Source: Flavobacteriales bacterium BRH_c54 | GTDB taxonomy: Bacteria > Bacteroidota > Bacteroidia > Flavobacteriales_E > Vicingaceae | DNA: 64,000 nt | Direction of reading: 5' to 3' | Assembly: GCA_000961845.1 (NCBI GenBank) | Contig: LADZ01000021.1 | Span: 62,001-126,000 of the forward strand | Part shown: in pieces, positions 24,853 through 33,600 of the stretch | Layout of the letters: every line of letters starts with the position of its first letter | How positions within the stretch are numbered: the first letter of the stretch is position 1 | Notes under the pieces: model-generated | The model's input: the letters and a program-made list of their open reading frames with translations, nothing else | The model's database searches: none | What the model was told of the DNA's origin: nothing | Made by a program: the position numbers and the translations under genes

Positions 24853-25257
24853 ATGTACACATCAATAACAAAAATTAGAGTACGCTATGCCGAAACTGAT
24901 ATGATGGGCTATGTTTATTACGGAAATTATGCTACTTATTTTGAAGTAGCTCGAGTAGAAGCCATCAAAAAATTAGGGTTTAGCTATCGAAGAATGGAAG
25001 ATGAAGGCATTGCTTTACCAGTTTTAGAGTTTTCTATAAAATACTACAAACCTGCTTTTTACGATGATGAATTGAGAATAGAAACCACCATTAGCGAGCT
25101 ACCAAAAGCTCGTATTTCATTCACTTACCAAACCTTTAACGAAAAAAACGAGTTGATTAATGAAGCAGCTACAACCTTGGTTTTTATCAATAAAAATACA
25201 CAACGACCATGTGCTGCACCAGCTGATTTTATTGAAGCTATGAAAGCTTATTTTTGA
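24853..25257 (+). CDS. Acyl-CoA thioesterase (YbgC/4HBT hotdog family)
   Basis: A 134-residue single hotdog domain. The catalytic motif of the 4-hydroxybenzoyl-CoA thioesterase family is present: RYAETDMMGYVYYGNYATYF, with the active-site Asp and the Tyr-Tyr-Gly-Asn turn, followed by EVARVEAIKKLGFSY. It hydrolyses short- to medium-chain acyl-CoA; some members associate with Tol-Pal genes, but none are adjacent. It is divergent from the split 5'-nucleotidase pair and converges on fahA, with only 9 nt between stops. Confidence 0.9.
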   Translation: MYTSITKIRVRYAETDMMGYVYYGNYATYFEVARVEAIKKLGFSYRRMEDEGIALPVLEFSIKYYKPAFYDDELRIETTISELPKARISFTYQTFNEKNELINEAATTLVFINKNTQRPCAAPADFIEAMKAYF

Positions 25258-25266
25258 TTTGGTTTC

Positions 25267-26523
25267 TTAAACCGTTGGTAATACCTTGGTTTTTACTTCA
25301 CCAAACCCAACTCTAACACCATTCTTTTGTGCAAAACCACGCATAATAACAGTATCGTTATCTAAAATAAATTTTCTTTCAGAACCATCAGGCATAGCAA
25401 CACTTTTACTTCCTTTCCAAGAAATTTCTAACATAGAACCATAAGCAGATTCATCATTTCCGGAAATTGTTCCCGATGCCATCATATCTCCGGCTTTTAT
25501 ATTACAACCATTAACGGTATGATGAGCCAATTGTTGATTCATGTTCCAATACATGTATTTATAATTGGAATTAGAAACTACTTTTTCCTTTGTATTTTCA
25601 GGTTGAATAGCTACTTCTAAATTAATGTCGATGTGTTTATTTCCTTCATATTGTAGGTAATCGAACACTTTTGGTTCTTGCACAGGTCCTTCAACTCTGA
25701 AAGGTTCAAGAGCATCTAAAGTTACTATCCATGGTGAAATAGACGAAGCAAAGTTTTTAGCTAAAAATGGTCCGAGTGGTACGTATTCCCACTTTTGAAT
25801 ATCTCTGGCACTCCAATCGTTAAAAATACACATTCCAAAAATGTAATCGTCTGCTTCTTTTGTAGAAATAGATTGACCTAACGCTTTTCCATTGTAAGTA
25901 ACAAAAGCCATTTCCAACTCAAAATCCAACAATTTACAAGGACCGAACACAGGAGGTTCATTATCATTTGGTTTTTGTTGCCCTTTTGGTCGGTGTATAG
26001 GTGTTCCTGAAACTACTATTGATGACGACCTTCCATGATAACCAACAGGGATATGTTTCCAGTTGGGAAGCAAAGCGTTGTTTGGATCTCTGAACATGCA
26101 GCCTACATTATAAGCATGTTGTTCACTGGAATAAAAATCGGTATAATCTCCAACTCTAACAGGCATCAGCATTTCTACTTCATTAATAGCATATAAAGCT
26201 GCTTTAATTTTGTCGTTATCTTTATTGGCAGCATTTTCAAGACTAAAAATAGCTGAAATTTCATCCCTAACCTGACGAGTAAACGATTTACCTAGTTTGA
26301 TAAACTTATTTAATTTATATGATTTGAACACATCCGAATCTACGTCAAAATAACCTAACTTGGCCAACTGATGAAGATTAATTACCGTATTTCCTATTCT
26401 GCTAGCTACAAAAACTTGTTTACCCGATTTTGCCACTCCAAAAGGTATATTCTGAATAGGAAAATCACTGTTTTCAGGTACTTCTATCCAACTTTTTAAT
26501 TCCGGGTTGTTTGCTTTAATCAT
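25267..26523 (-). CDS. fahA: Fumarylacetoacetase
   Basis: A 418-residue enzyme of the usual length that performs the last step of tyrosine breakdown, splitting fumarylacetoacetate into fumarate and acetoacetate. Motifs include DYTDFYSSEQHAYNVGCMFR, VGYHGRSSSIVVSG, LDFELEMAFVT, FNDWSARDIQKWEYVPLGPF and GDMMASGTISG. The acetoacetate produced could be activated by ScoAB, encoded further along. No other tyrosine-degradation gene is adjacent. glyA lies 76 nt upstream on the same strand. Confidence 0.96.
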   Translation of the reverse strand: MIKANNPELKSWIEVPENSDFPIQNIPFGVAKSGKQVFVASRIGNTVINLHQLAKLGYFDVDSDVFKSYKLNKFIKLGKSFTRQVRDEISAIFSLENAANKDNDKIKAALYAINEVEMLMPVRVGDYTDFYSSEQHAYNVGCMFRDPNNALLPNWKHIPVGYHGRSSSIVVSGTPIHRPKGQQKPNDNEPPVFGPCKLLDFELEMAFVTYNGKALGQSISTKEADDYIFGMCIFNDWSARDIQKWEYVPLGPFLAKNFASSISPWIVTLDALEPFRVEGPVQEPKVFDYLQYEGNKHIDINLEVAIQPENTKEKVVSNSNYKYMYWNMNQQLAHHTVNGCNIKAGDMMASGTISGNDESAYGSMLEISWKGSKSVAMPDGSERKFILDNDTVIMRGFAQKNGVRVGFGEVKTKVLPTV

Positions 26524-26599
26524 AGTTTTTATTATTTTTAATTTAGTTGTTAATTTAAGAATGAAGACAGAAGTCGGGAGCCGGTCTTCAAACTTCCAT

Positions 26600-27874
26600 C
26601 TATTCCCCTTTAAACAATGGAAACTGCTCCATTAAATTATTTATTTCTTCTCTTACGTTAGTAATGGTTTTTTCATCTTTATGCGTAATTACCAAATCCA
26701 TCCAATCTACAATTTTAATCATATCTTCTTCCATCAGACCTCTTGTAGTAATGGCCGCTGTTCCTACTCTAATTCCTGAGGTAACAAACGGAGATTTATC
26801 ATCAAAAGGCACCATATTTTTGTTAACCGTAATATCAGCCTCCACCAATAAATTCTCAGCTTCTTTTCCTGTAATGTTTTTAGATCGTAAATCAATTAAC
26901 ATACAATGATTGTCGGTTCCACCGGAAACAACACCATAACCTCTTTTCATTAATTCATCAGCCATAACTTTGGCATTTTTTATTACTTGCTGACAGTAAC
27001 TCATGTATTCTTCCGACAATGCTTCTTTAAAAGCTACCGCTTTAGCTGCAATAACATGTTCTAAAGGACCACCTTGGGTACCCGGAAAAACTGCTCCATC
27101 TAACATAGCCGACATCATTTTAATCTCTCCTTTTGGAGTTTTAACTCCCCATGGGTTTTCAAAATCTTGCCCCATCATAATTAAACCACCTCTTGGTCCT
27201 CTAAGGGTTTTGTGTGTGGTGGTAGTAACTACGTGACAATGAGGTAGCGGGTCGTTTAATAAGCCTCTAGCAATTAAGCCGGAAGGATGCGAAATATCGG
27301 CTAACAACAAAGCACCTACTTTATTGGCTAATTTCCTCATACGTTCGTAATCCCAATCGCGAGAATAAGCAGAAGCTCCAGCAATAATTAATTGAGGTTT
27401 TTCTTCTAAAGCAATTTTTTCCATTGCTTCATAATCTACTCTTCCACTTATTTTATCTACTCCATAAAATGAAGTTTTATATAATTTTCCTGAAAAATTT
27501 ACCGGAGAGCCATGCGTTAAATGTCCACCATGCGATAAGTCGAAACCAAGAATTTTATCTCCGGGTTTTAACACAGCTAACATAACGGCTGAGTTAGCTT
27601 GCGAACCTGAATGAGGCTGTACATTTACCCATGCTGCATTAAATAATTCTTTTGCTCTGTCTATTGCCAACTGCTCAATTTCATCCACCACTTCACAACC
27701 ACCATAATAACGCTTAAAAGGCAAGCCTTCAGCATACTTGTTGGTTAGCACACTTCCCATAGCTTGCATTACCTGAGAACTAACATAATTTTCTGAAGCA
27801 ATTAGCTCCACACCTACACTTTGTCGGTGTTCTTCTTCTTGAATTAAATCAAAAACAACAGTATCCTTTATCAT
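26600..27874 (-). CDS. glyA: Serine hydroxymethyltransferase
   Basis: A PLP enzyme interconverting serine and glycine with transfer of the one-carbon unit to THF. Motifs are [42 protein letters not shown] and the lysine motif [17 protein letters not shown] chose the ATG at 27874 ([12 protein letters not shown]) because family members begin close to it; the in-frame ATG at 27904 would add ten atypical residues and would run into the likely -7 box. That gives 424 residues, the usual length. Confidence 0.96.
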   Translation of the reverse strand: MIKDTVVFDLIQEEEHRQSVGVELIASENYVSSQVMQAMGSVLTNKYAEGLPFKRYYGGCEVVDEIEQLAIDRAKELFNAAWVNVQPHSGSQANSAVMLAVLKPGDKILGFDLSHGGHLTHGSPVNFSGKLYKTSFYGVDKISGRVDYEAMEKIALEEKPQLIIAGASAYSRDWDYERMRKLANKVGALLLADISHPSGLIARGLLNDPLPHCHVVTTTTHKTLRGPRGGLIMMGQDFENPWGVKTPKGEIKMMSAMLDGAVFPGTQGGPLEHVIAAKAVAFKEALSEEYMSYCQQVIKNAKVMADELMKRGYGVVSGGTDNHCMLIDLRSKNITGKEAENLLVEADITVNKNMVPFDDKSPFVTSGIRVGTAAITTRGLMEEDMIKIVDWMDLVITHKDEKTITNVREEINNLMEQFPLFKGE

Positions 27875-27901
27875 TAATAACAGCTTAAATAAATATTGCT
27901 G

Positions 27902-27909
27902 CAAAGGTA
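27902..27909 (-). promoter_or_regulatory. Putative -7 box of glyA
   Basis: TACCTTTG on the minus strand matches TAnnTTTG and would give a leader of about 20 nt before the ATG at 27874. It lies just upstream of the alternative ATG at 27904, supporting the shorter protein. Confidence 0.4.
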
Positions 27910-28016
27910 TAAATATTTTAATGCGATATAAAATTTATAACTTCATTTGTTTTTATGACTAAACCTATGGACAACAAGTCAGTCGTTTGGGCAGGTCCTT
28001 TTTTTTTTATGCTCCA

Positions 28017-28155
28017 CAACGGTTTGCACTTACACGCAGGCAGGGATTTTTAGCACTGAACTTCCTACGAAGAACTGAACTTCAAATTTTGCACTTTCCT
28101 GTCCTACGAAACACGAACCCCCTGCTTGCGTGTAGTTGCTGTTAGCGGGGCGTTG
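28017..28155 (-). repeat. GC-rich attC-like imperfect hairpin after the MORN gene
   Basis: A 15-nt inverted repeat with one mismatch (28031-28045, TACACGCAGGCAGGG, with 28120-28134, CCCTGCTTGCGTGTA) encloses about 75 nt. An outer pair, CAAC (28017-28020) and GTTG (28135-28138), and ACAACG/CGTTGT near the MORN stop codon add to the structure. The interior holds direct repeats of ACTGAACTTC (28055, 28074), CCTACGAA (28064, 28103) and TTTGCACTT (28023, 28088). The segment is clearly richer in G+C than its surroundings. Paired outer and inner arms next to a stop codon recall integron attC sites; this is resemblance, not proof. Confidence 0.5.
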
Positions 28156-28389
28156 TTATCTTTTCGTCACTTTATATGGTTTTCCTTTGTTGTCATAAGT
28201 TGTCCATTCGCCAACAGGTTCTCCATTATAAAAATGTCCCGAACGTTTGATTGTTCCATCAATTCGATACCATTCCCAGTAACCTTCCGATTTTCCATCA
28301 ATGATTTTTCCTTTAGACCAAATTGTCTTGCCGTTAGTGTGATATTTTATGGTAACACCGTCAATGATTTCTTGCTTTTTCTCTTTCAT
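28156..28389 (-). CDS. Small MORN-repeat (YwqK-like) protein
   Basis: A 77-residue protein made of short MORN-like units: YHTNGKTIWSKGKIIDGKSE, GYWEWYRIDGTIKRSGHFYN and GEPVGEWTTYDNKGKPY. Each has the G-x-W-x-x-Y/W-x-x-x-G pattern seen in proteins annotated as YwqK-family antitoxins. No signal peptide is visible, so it is probably cytoplasmic. Its start overlaps the end of the HTH-pentapeptide gene by 4 nt, so the pair is translated as one unit. The molecular role is unknown, and the antitoxin label is only a family name. Confidence 0.75.
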   Translation of the reverse strand: MKEKKQEIIDGVTIKYHTNGKTIWSKGKIIDGKSEGYWEWYRIDGTIKRSGHFYNGEPVGEWTTYDNKGKPYKVTKR

Positions 28390-29315
28390 CTTTTGTCTGT
28401 GCCTGGTTCTTCAATAATTGTGATGCCTTCTAATTTCGCACCATTACTTTTCAAAAATGCAAAAGTTAATTTGTCCACATTGCAGTCTATAAACTCAACT
28501 TTATTGAATTTTCGGTTGTGTTTGAAAAACGTATTCACGATTGTCGTGTTTATAAACTTAACTCCTTTAAATGAACAATTTTCAAAAGAACAATCTTCAA
28601 TATTGGCACCAAAAGTTATTTCTGAAAAGCCAATATTTTTGAAAGATGTATGTTTCAATACAGCATTCTCAATTGAGTTCTTTTGAAAATTTGAGTTAAT
28701 AAACTCTGCTCCTGATAGATTGGAATTGTCAAAATTGCAGTTTTTAATTTCACTTTGCTGAATTTCTGTGTCAATCAAACTGGTTTCCTTGAAGGTTGAC
28801 TTTGAAATCTCAGAAGCATAAATTTTGCCGTTTCTAATGTCCGATTGAGAAAAGTCACAATCTGCAATTGCATTTCCTTTTAATGTCAAACCTGATAGGT
28901 CGGACTTAATGAATTTGCAATTTTTGATATTGGATGAACTGAACTTATCCTTTAGGTCTTTCAAACCTGAAAAGTCGGCATCAACCCAATTTCCGTTTGA
29001 CATATCCCAATTCCAATCAAAACGCTTTTTGGGTTCTCCATTTGATTGTTCAATGGATGTTCCGATTGAATGTTTTTCGTTCTGCTTTTCATTTGTGGCA
29101 CTCTGAAAAGAGTCTGAAAAGTAGTTTAAGTCCACCCCAAACATTTCTGCAAGGCGATTCAATGTCGTAATGTCGGGCATTGATTCGCCACGTTCCCATT
29201 TTCCGACTGCTTGTGGGCTAATTGAAATTTTGTTAGCAAGTTCTGCTTGTGAAAGATCATTTTTCTTTCTTGCTTCGGCAATCTTGTTGCCAATAAATGT
29301 TGAGTTAAGCATCAT
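28386..29315 (-). CDS. XRE-type HTH regulator fused to pentapeptide repeats
   Basis: A 309-residue protein in two parts. Residues 8-65 are a Cro/CI helix-turn-helix (IAEARKKNDLSQAELANKIS, ISPQAVGKWERGESMPDITT). After a polar linker, residues about 110-300 form a run of pentapeptide-like repeats (ADFSGLKDL, CDFSQSDIR, CNFDNSNLSGAEFINSNF), which fold into a right-handed quadrilateral helix, sometimes a DNA mimic. The start may be the first or second Met (MMLN). It is coupled to the MORN gene by a 4-nt overlap. Candidate operators lie 65-120 nt upstream, suggesting self-regulation. Confidence 0.88.
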   Translation of the reverse strand: MMLNSTFIGNKIAEARKKNDLSQAELANKISISPQAVGKWERGESMPDITTLNRLAEMFGVDLNYFSDSFQSATNEKQNEKHSIGTSIEQSNGEPKKRFDWNWDMSNGNWVDADFSGLKDLKDKFSSSNIKNCKFIKSDLSGLTLKGNAIADCDFSQSDIRNGKIYASEISKSTFKETSLIDTEIQQSEIKNCNFDNSNLSGAEFINSNFQKNSIENAVLKHTSFKNIGFSEITFGANIEDCSFENCSFKGVKFINTTIVNTFFKHNRKFNKVEFIDCNVDKLTFAFLKSNGAKLEGITIIEEPGTDKR

Positions 29316-29379
29316 ATTTTATATTTTTAATTGATGCTACAAAGTTATTTTGTCTGAAGGCTGAACGATAAAAAAGGCC

Positions 29380-29435
29380 ACTACTTACAGTTGTAAATTT
29401 ACTACATTCAGTAGTTTTCTGGCAACCATTGGTTG
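29380..29435 (-). promoter_or_regulatory. Candidate operator cluster of the HTH-pentapeptide gene
   Basis: ACTACTTACAGT (29380-29391) and ACTACATTCAGT (29401-29412) are direct repeats with two differences, spaced 21 nt, two DNA turns. They overlap TTACA-GT-TGTAA (29385-29396) and ACTAC-N5-GTAGT (29401-29415), and a 13-nt palindrome CAACCATTGGTTG follows at 29423-29435. The position upstream of an XRE regulator fits autoregulation. Binding is inferred. Confidence 0.4.
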
Positions 29436-29545
29436 TTTTTAAGTCAAGCTGTCTATTTAGTGCTTTTTTCAATTTTTTTCTCTTGTTTGTTAGTCCGTGT
29501 TTTGGTTGTTTCGGTCTTTATTACAATCCTCGCTAACTTATATAT

Positions 29546-29579
29546 AACCTCAGTTTTTACTCAATTAGTAATTGAGGTT
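29546..29579. repeat. Nested inverted repeats in the intergenic region
   Basis: CTCAATTA-G-TAATTGAG (29560-29576) is a perfect 8-bp palindrome with a 1-nt centre. AACCTCA (29546-29552) can also pair with TGAGGTT (29573-29579), an alternative fold. It may be a terminator-like or regulatory hairpin; strand and role are unclear. Confidence 0.35.
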
Positions 29580-29798
29580 TATTTCTATCAAAAATATAAA
29601 AATTAACTTATAATTCAAACAATTGGATTTTTATTCAACAAACTACTTCAGCTCCAACACAGCAAACCATACTAAACTTAGCTGTAACGATAGTAAATGT
29701 ATTTAAGGAAAGATAAGAAAGATTGCTTCATTTCACGTTGTTACATTCGTAATGACGGAAACTTTAAACCTTGAACAAGAAACTTAAAAACGGAAATT

Positions 29799-30452
29799 CT
29801 ACCAAGTAGAAAATGAGGAACCAAAGCTGTTATCGAAACCAGCTCCAATACCTGAGTTAAAACCTCCAAAGTTATTGTAAGGGTTAAACCTATCGTTAAC
29901 TCTAATTTCACCACTAATGGTAAAACCACTTGGAGATTTATATTGAACAAAACCTGAGTAACCTACTCTTTCCGTTGGAGAAATATTGCTGCTCGCATAA
30001 GCATAATAAGGATTAGTAAAGCTGGTCATGTTATAAAATACAGAACCTCCTGCTGCCCATCTTTCATCTATTTGGTATTTAGCTGCAACATAACCATAAA
30101 ACTGAGAGATATTACCTGTAAAAGGTTGATAACCAAAATCTGTAAACATAGGCATGTTATTGGCACTTACATTTTGATAGTTAACTCCTGCATTTACACT
30201 CCATTTTTTGGAAAGTTGATACGTAACCGAAGGATTGTAATAGGTTCCAAAACTCCCGTTAGACATTACCATTGCTCCAAATCTAAAATTATAATTCAGT
30301 TTATCTATCGGACTTAAAGAATCGTAAGGAACTACATATTCATCGCCTTGGTTGTATTTCAAACTATCTGCCTTATTGATTTGAGCTGATAAATCAATAA
30401 CAAACATCAGCACTATTGCAGTAAATAGAATATGTTTAGAAAAGCTTTTCAC
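29799..30452 (-). CDS. Putative outer-membrane beta-barrel protein
   Basis: A 217-residue protein with a signal peptide (FSKHILFTAIVLMFVIDLSAQ). The mature part has alternating aromatic and small residues in short strands (NYNFRFGAMVMSNGSFGTYY, WSVNAGVNYQNVS, GYVAAKYQIDERWAAGGSVF, FTISGEIRVNDRF), as in 8- to 10-stranded barrels, and ends with an aromatic residue (STW), like many barrel insertion signals. The glycine-rich tail before that end is unusual. No named family is recognised. It is the next gene downstream of tamB on the same strand, separated by a hairpin. Confidence 0.7.
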   Translation of the reverse strand: MKSFSKHILFTAIVLMFVIDLSAQINKADSLKYNQGDEYVVPYDSLSPIDKLNYNFRFGAMVMSNGSFGTYYNPSVTYQLSKKWSVNAGVNYQNVSANNMPMFTDFGYQPFTGNISQFYGYVAAKYQIDERWAAGGSVFYNMTSFTNPYYAYASSNISPTERVGYSGFVQYKSPSGFTISGEIRVNDRFNPYNNFGGFNSGIGAGFDNSFGSSFSTW

Positions 30453-30593
30453 AAGTGCTCTTTTTAAGAATTGAGGTAAAATTACATAATTTTTAATTCT
30501 CTTTATCCATAATAAACGTTAAAAAAATATGGCACAATAGTTGAAATGAAATGATTGTTAGTTTTTAATTAAAAGTTTTAGGTTTGAAAAGGT

Positions 30594-30615
30594 CTTTGGG
30601 AGTAAAATCCCAAAG
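30594..30615. terminator. Hairpin terminator after tamB
   Basis: CTTTGGGA (30594-30601) pairs with TCCCAAAG (30608-30615) around a 6-nt loop, with flanking A-rich and T-rich runs that extend the stem. It begins just past the tamB stop at 30624. The stronger T-run is on the plus strand, so it may work in both directions. Confidence 0.7.
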
Positions 30616-30623
30616 GCTTTTTT

Positions 30624-33600
30624 TTATTTTTTAATTCTTCTTTGAAAAAGGCTGTAAAACGATCTGAAAAACTCACCAATATTATCAAACTCTTCTTTAT
30701 AAGAAATACCAACACCTTGTGTATAAGGACTATTTATTTCTAATAAAGAAAACTGATTGGATTTATTAAATGCTTTCACCCTTAGCTTTCCGTCTTTTGA
30801 AATTTTATACTCCAACACCACATCACCAATAAGGTTATTCGTATTTTGATTTACTGTAGAACCATTTTGTCTATCAGCAATTCCAAAGTTAGAATCTATA
30901 ATTAACCTATCATTTAGTAGTTGTGTAGAAAGTGCCAACTCAAACTCTTGCGGGGAAATTTCATCTCCCGGACGATAGTTTACACCTATATCAAACTCGT
31001 TACTAATTTTAGAGAGCCAATTACTTAATTGATTCGACAACAACTCACTTGTTGCCGTTTTTTCAAGTCCGGCATTTCCGGCAACACCATCTACACCCGG
31101 AGGTGGTAAAAACCTATTTAATACCAATAAGGAGAACACTTGTCGGTTTAGCTCCTGAATATTTTCTTCATGACTACTAACATATAATACACTTTTAACC
31201 TTACTTTTTGTATCTTCATCAGCTGTAGGCAACACAATATCAAAGTTGATATCCGGTGCCAATAAAGAATTTTTCATGTGTAAAACTAAGTCAACAGGAA
31301 TTCTTTTTTTCAACACATCAGAAGTATCCATAGACATTAATAAATCATATAATCTTGCCCGTGTTCTATAAGATGCACTAATATCAACCTGAGCATCTAA
31401 TGGATCTCCATTCCATTTTATTGTTCCACCCTCAAGCAGATTAAACCTTTTGTTAATTACATTTTGAAGCGTAAAAAGATAATCTCCGCTTTTTACAACG
31501 TAATCTCCAAAAATAGAAAAGTCTCCTGCGGAATTAATTTCTAATTTTAAATTACCATTTCCCCTACTTTTCATTATATCTCCAATTTTTTCATCAAAGA
31601 TTAATCTTATTTCAGCATCATCTGTAACTTTTAAATCAAATGTCATAAAGTAGTTAGACAAATCAACTTCTTCTTCAACCATATTAGCTAAAGCTGATGA
31701 ATCAATTTTTGTAACAAAAGTGATGTACTTATTTTCTTCAATTTCTTCGTTCCCATCAAGAGGTATGTTGAATATGGTATTTTTTGAAGTGGTAATATTA
31801 GCTTCAATACCTGTTTTAGAGGTATATTGGTCATAATTTACTCCAACAACGCCACTAGCAAAAGCAATTCCATAATAATCAGGGTTATCCAGTCTATTTG
31901 TGTTAAGTACCATAAAATCTTCTAACCTCATACCCAAATCGAAACTGAAGTTCTTAAAATTATTGTGAAATAAGGTTGCTGTACCATACGCTTTATTTTT
32001 TCTTTCATCTAAAAAAAGTGCATTGTCAAAGGAAATCATATCAGGCGTTACTTTAATTAAAAGTGATGGTACTTCGTACTTAGTTTTTAAATAGTTTACT
32101 GTTCCGCTTGTTCCTATTAAACTAATTTTTCCATCAAATTCAGGAGCATTCATACTTCCTTTAACTTGAATATTAGCGGTAGCTTTACCGTCTAAATCGG
32201 TTACATAATCTTTTACGTAAGCATCTAAAATATTAAGTTCTGTTTGATTTAGTGTAATTAAAAAATCCAAATTGTCTTCAACAGATTTATTGGTATAATA
32301 ATATCCGTAAACAATAATAGAAGGCATTCTTTCATTAAAGAATTTGGCATCGATATTTAAGGCCTCTTTTTCAGTAATCCATTTAGATTTAATATTTCCT
32401 TGACCTATTAGATAATCATTCAGTTTAAAATTATTTATGTTTAAATCTGACGTAAACAGTAGTTCATTATTCATTTTTTTAAGCGATGCTACTCCATTAA
32501 AAACTCCTTCTAATTTTGCAGCATTTTGGGGAATTAACGACTTGAATAATCCTAAATCAAAATTTTCAAACATCACGTCCATTTGCTGTTTAGTATTATC
32601 ATTGCTAATGGTTCCATCTACAATTAATTTTTGATTCTCATTAGCAAACTTAAAGTTAGAGATGCTTATACTGTTCGTATCTATAACAATCGTATTTCCA
32701 TCTGAAAGTTGCCACTGTAAATCATCTAAATAAATATACGCATTACTAAAACTGCTGGTAATTTGTTCTCTCTGAAAATAAGTAACATTATTTAATGATG
32801 CATCAAGAGGTCTTCCACTCAACGTATCATTTAACCAAGTTATATCCGTAATTAAACTATCATCCCTCAATATTCCTGATAATTTAAAATCATTCATAAA
32901 AAGACTATCCACATTAAATACTAATACTTTACCAATATCAACATCAAGTTCTAATTGACTGTTGTCAGCTTTTCCATTTAGTTTTATAGTCTTAAACTTA
33001 TTTCCGTAGGCACTAACACTATCCGCACTTCCACTTACAATTAAGTGATTAGCGTTAGAATTATATTCTCCAATAATAGTAGTGTTTGTGCCAAATCTAA
33101 CATCATTAAAGAACAATTTAGTTAAAATATCTGTATTTAAAATAGTGGCTGTAAAATTGAAGTTATTAGTAATTTTTTCAGGAGTATAAATTTCTTTATT
33201 TTGAGATGGCAGGTAAGTATATATAATGTTATTAATTATAGCTCTAAAGTCTGTAAACTGGTAGTTTCCATGTACTTCCATGGCAGCAAAATCTGAATTT
33301 AATTGAATAGACTTAGAACCATTAGTTTTAATGGATTTTAAATAAGTGTTAGGAATAAAAATAGTGTCTAATTTATCAATATAATTGGTGTTGTGCATTT
33401 CAATTTCACCAACGATATTATCAATATTATTTCCTATTAAATCTATTTTTACATCAGTAGAAAAACGAGTATTCATTTTTTCTTTCGTCTCAATCAAATT
33501 TAACTTAGCTAACTTGGCTTCTTTTATTTCTGAGGTAAATTGCAAATGGGGTAATTCTCCTGAAAAATCAACACTTCCGTTGAAATTAAAGGTTAGGTTT

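Larger units (their letters stand above)
29316..29798. other. Long non-coding region with palindromes
   Basis: This 480-nt gap between the HTH-pentapeptide gene and the outer-membrane protein gene holds no convincing gene. It contains two 12-nt direct repeats 21 nt apart (29380, 29401), the palindromes TTACAGTTGTAA (29385-29396) and CAACCATTGGTTG (29423-29435), and a hairpin region at 29546-29579. The rest is AT-rich without further structure that I can see. Confidence 0.5.

Noticed and set aside
27961-28155. A tRNA or structured housekeeping RNA in the GC-rich spacer
   Set aside because: The long arms are about 75 nt apart and no cloverleaf, T-loop or anticodon-like arrangement is present, so an attC-like or repeat structure fits better.
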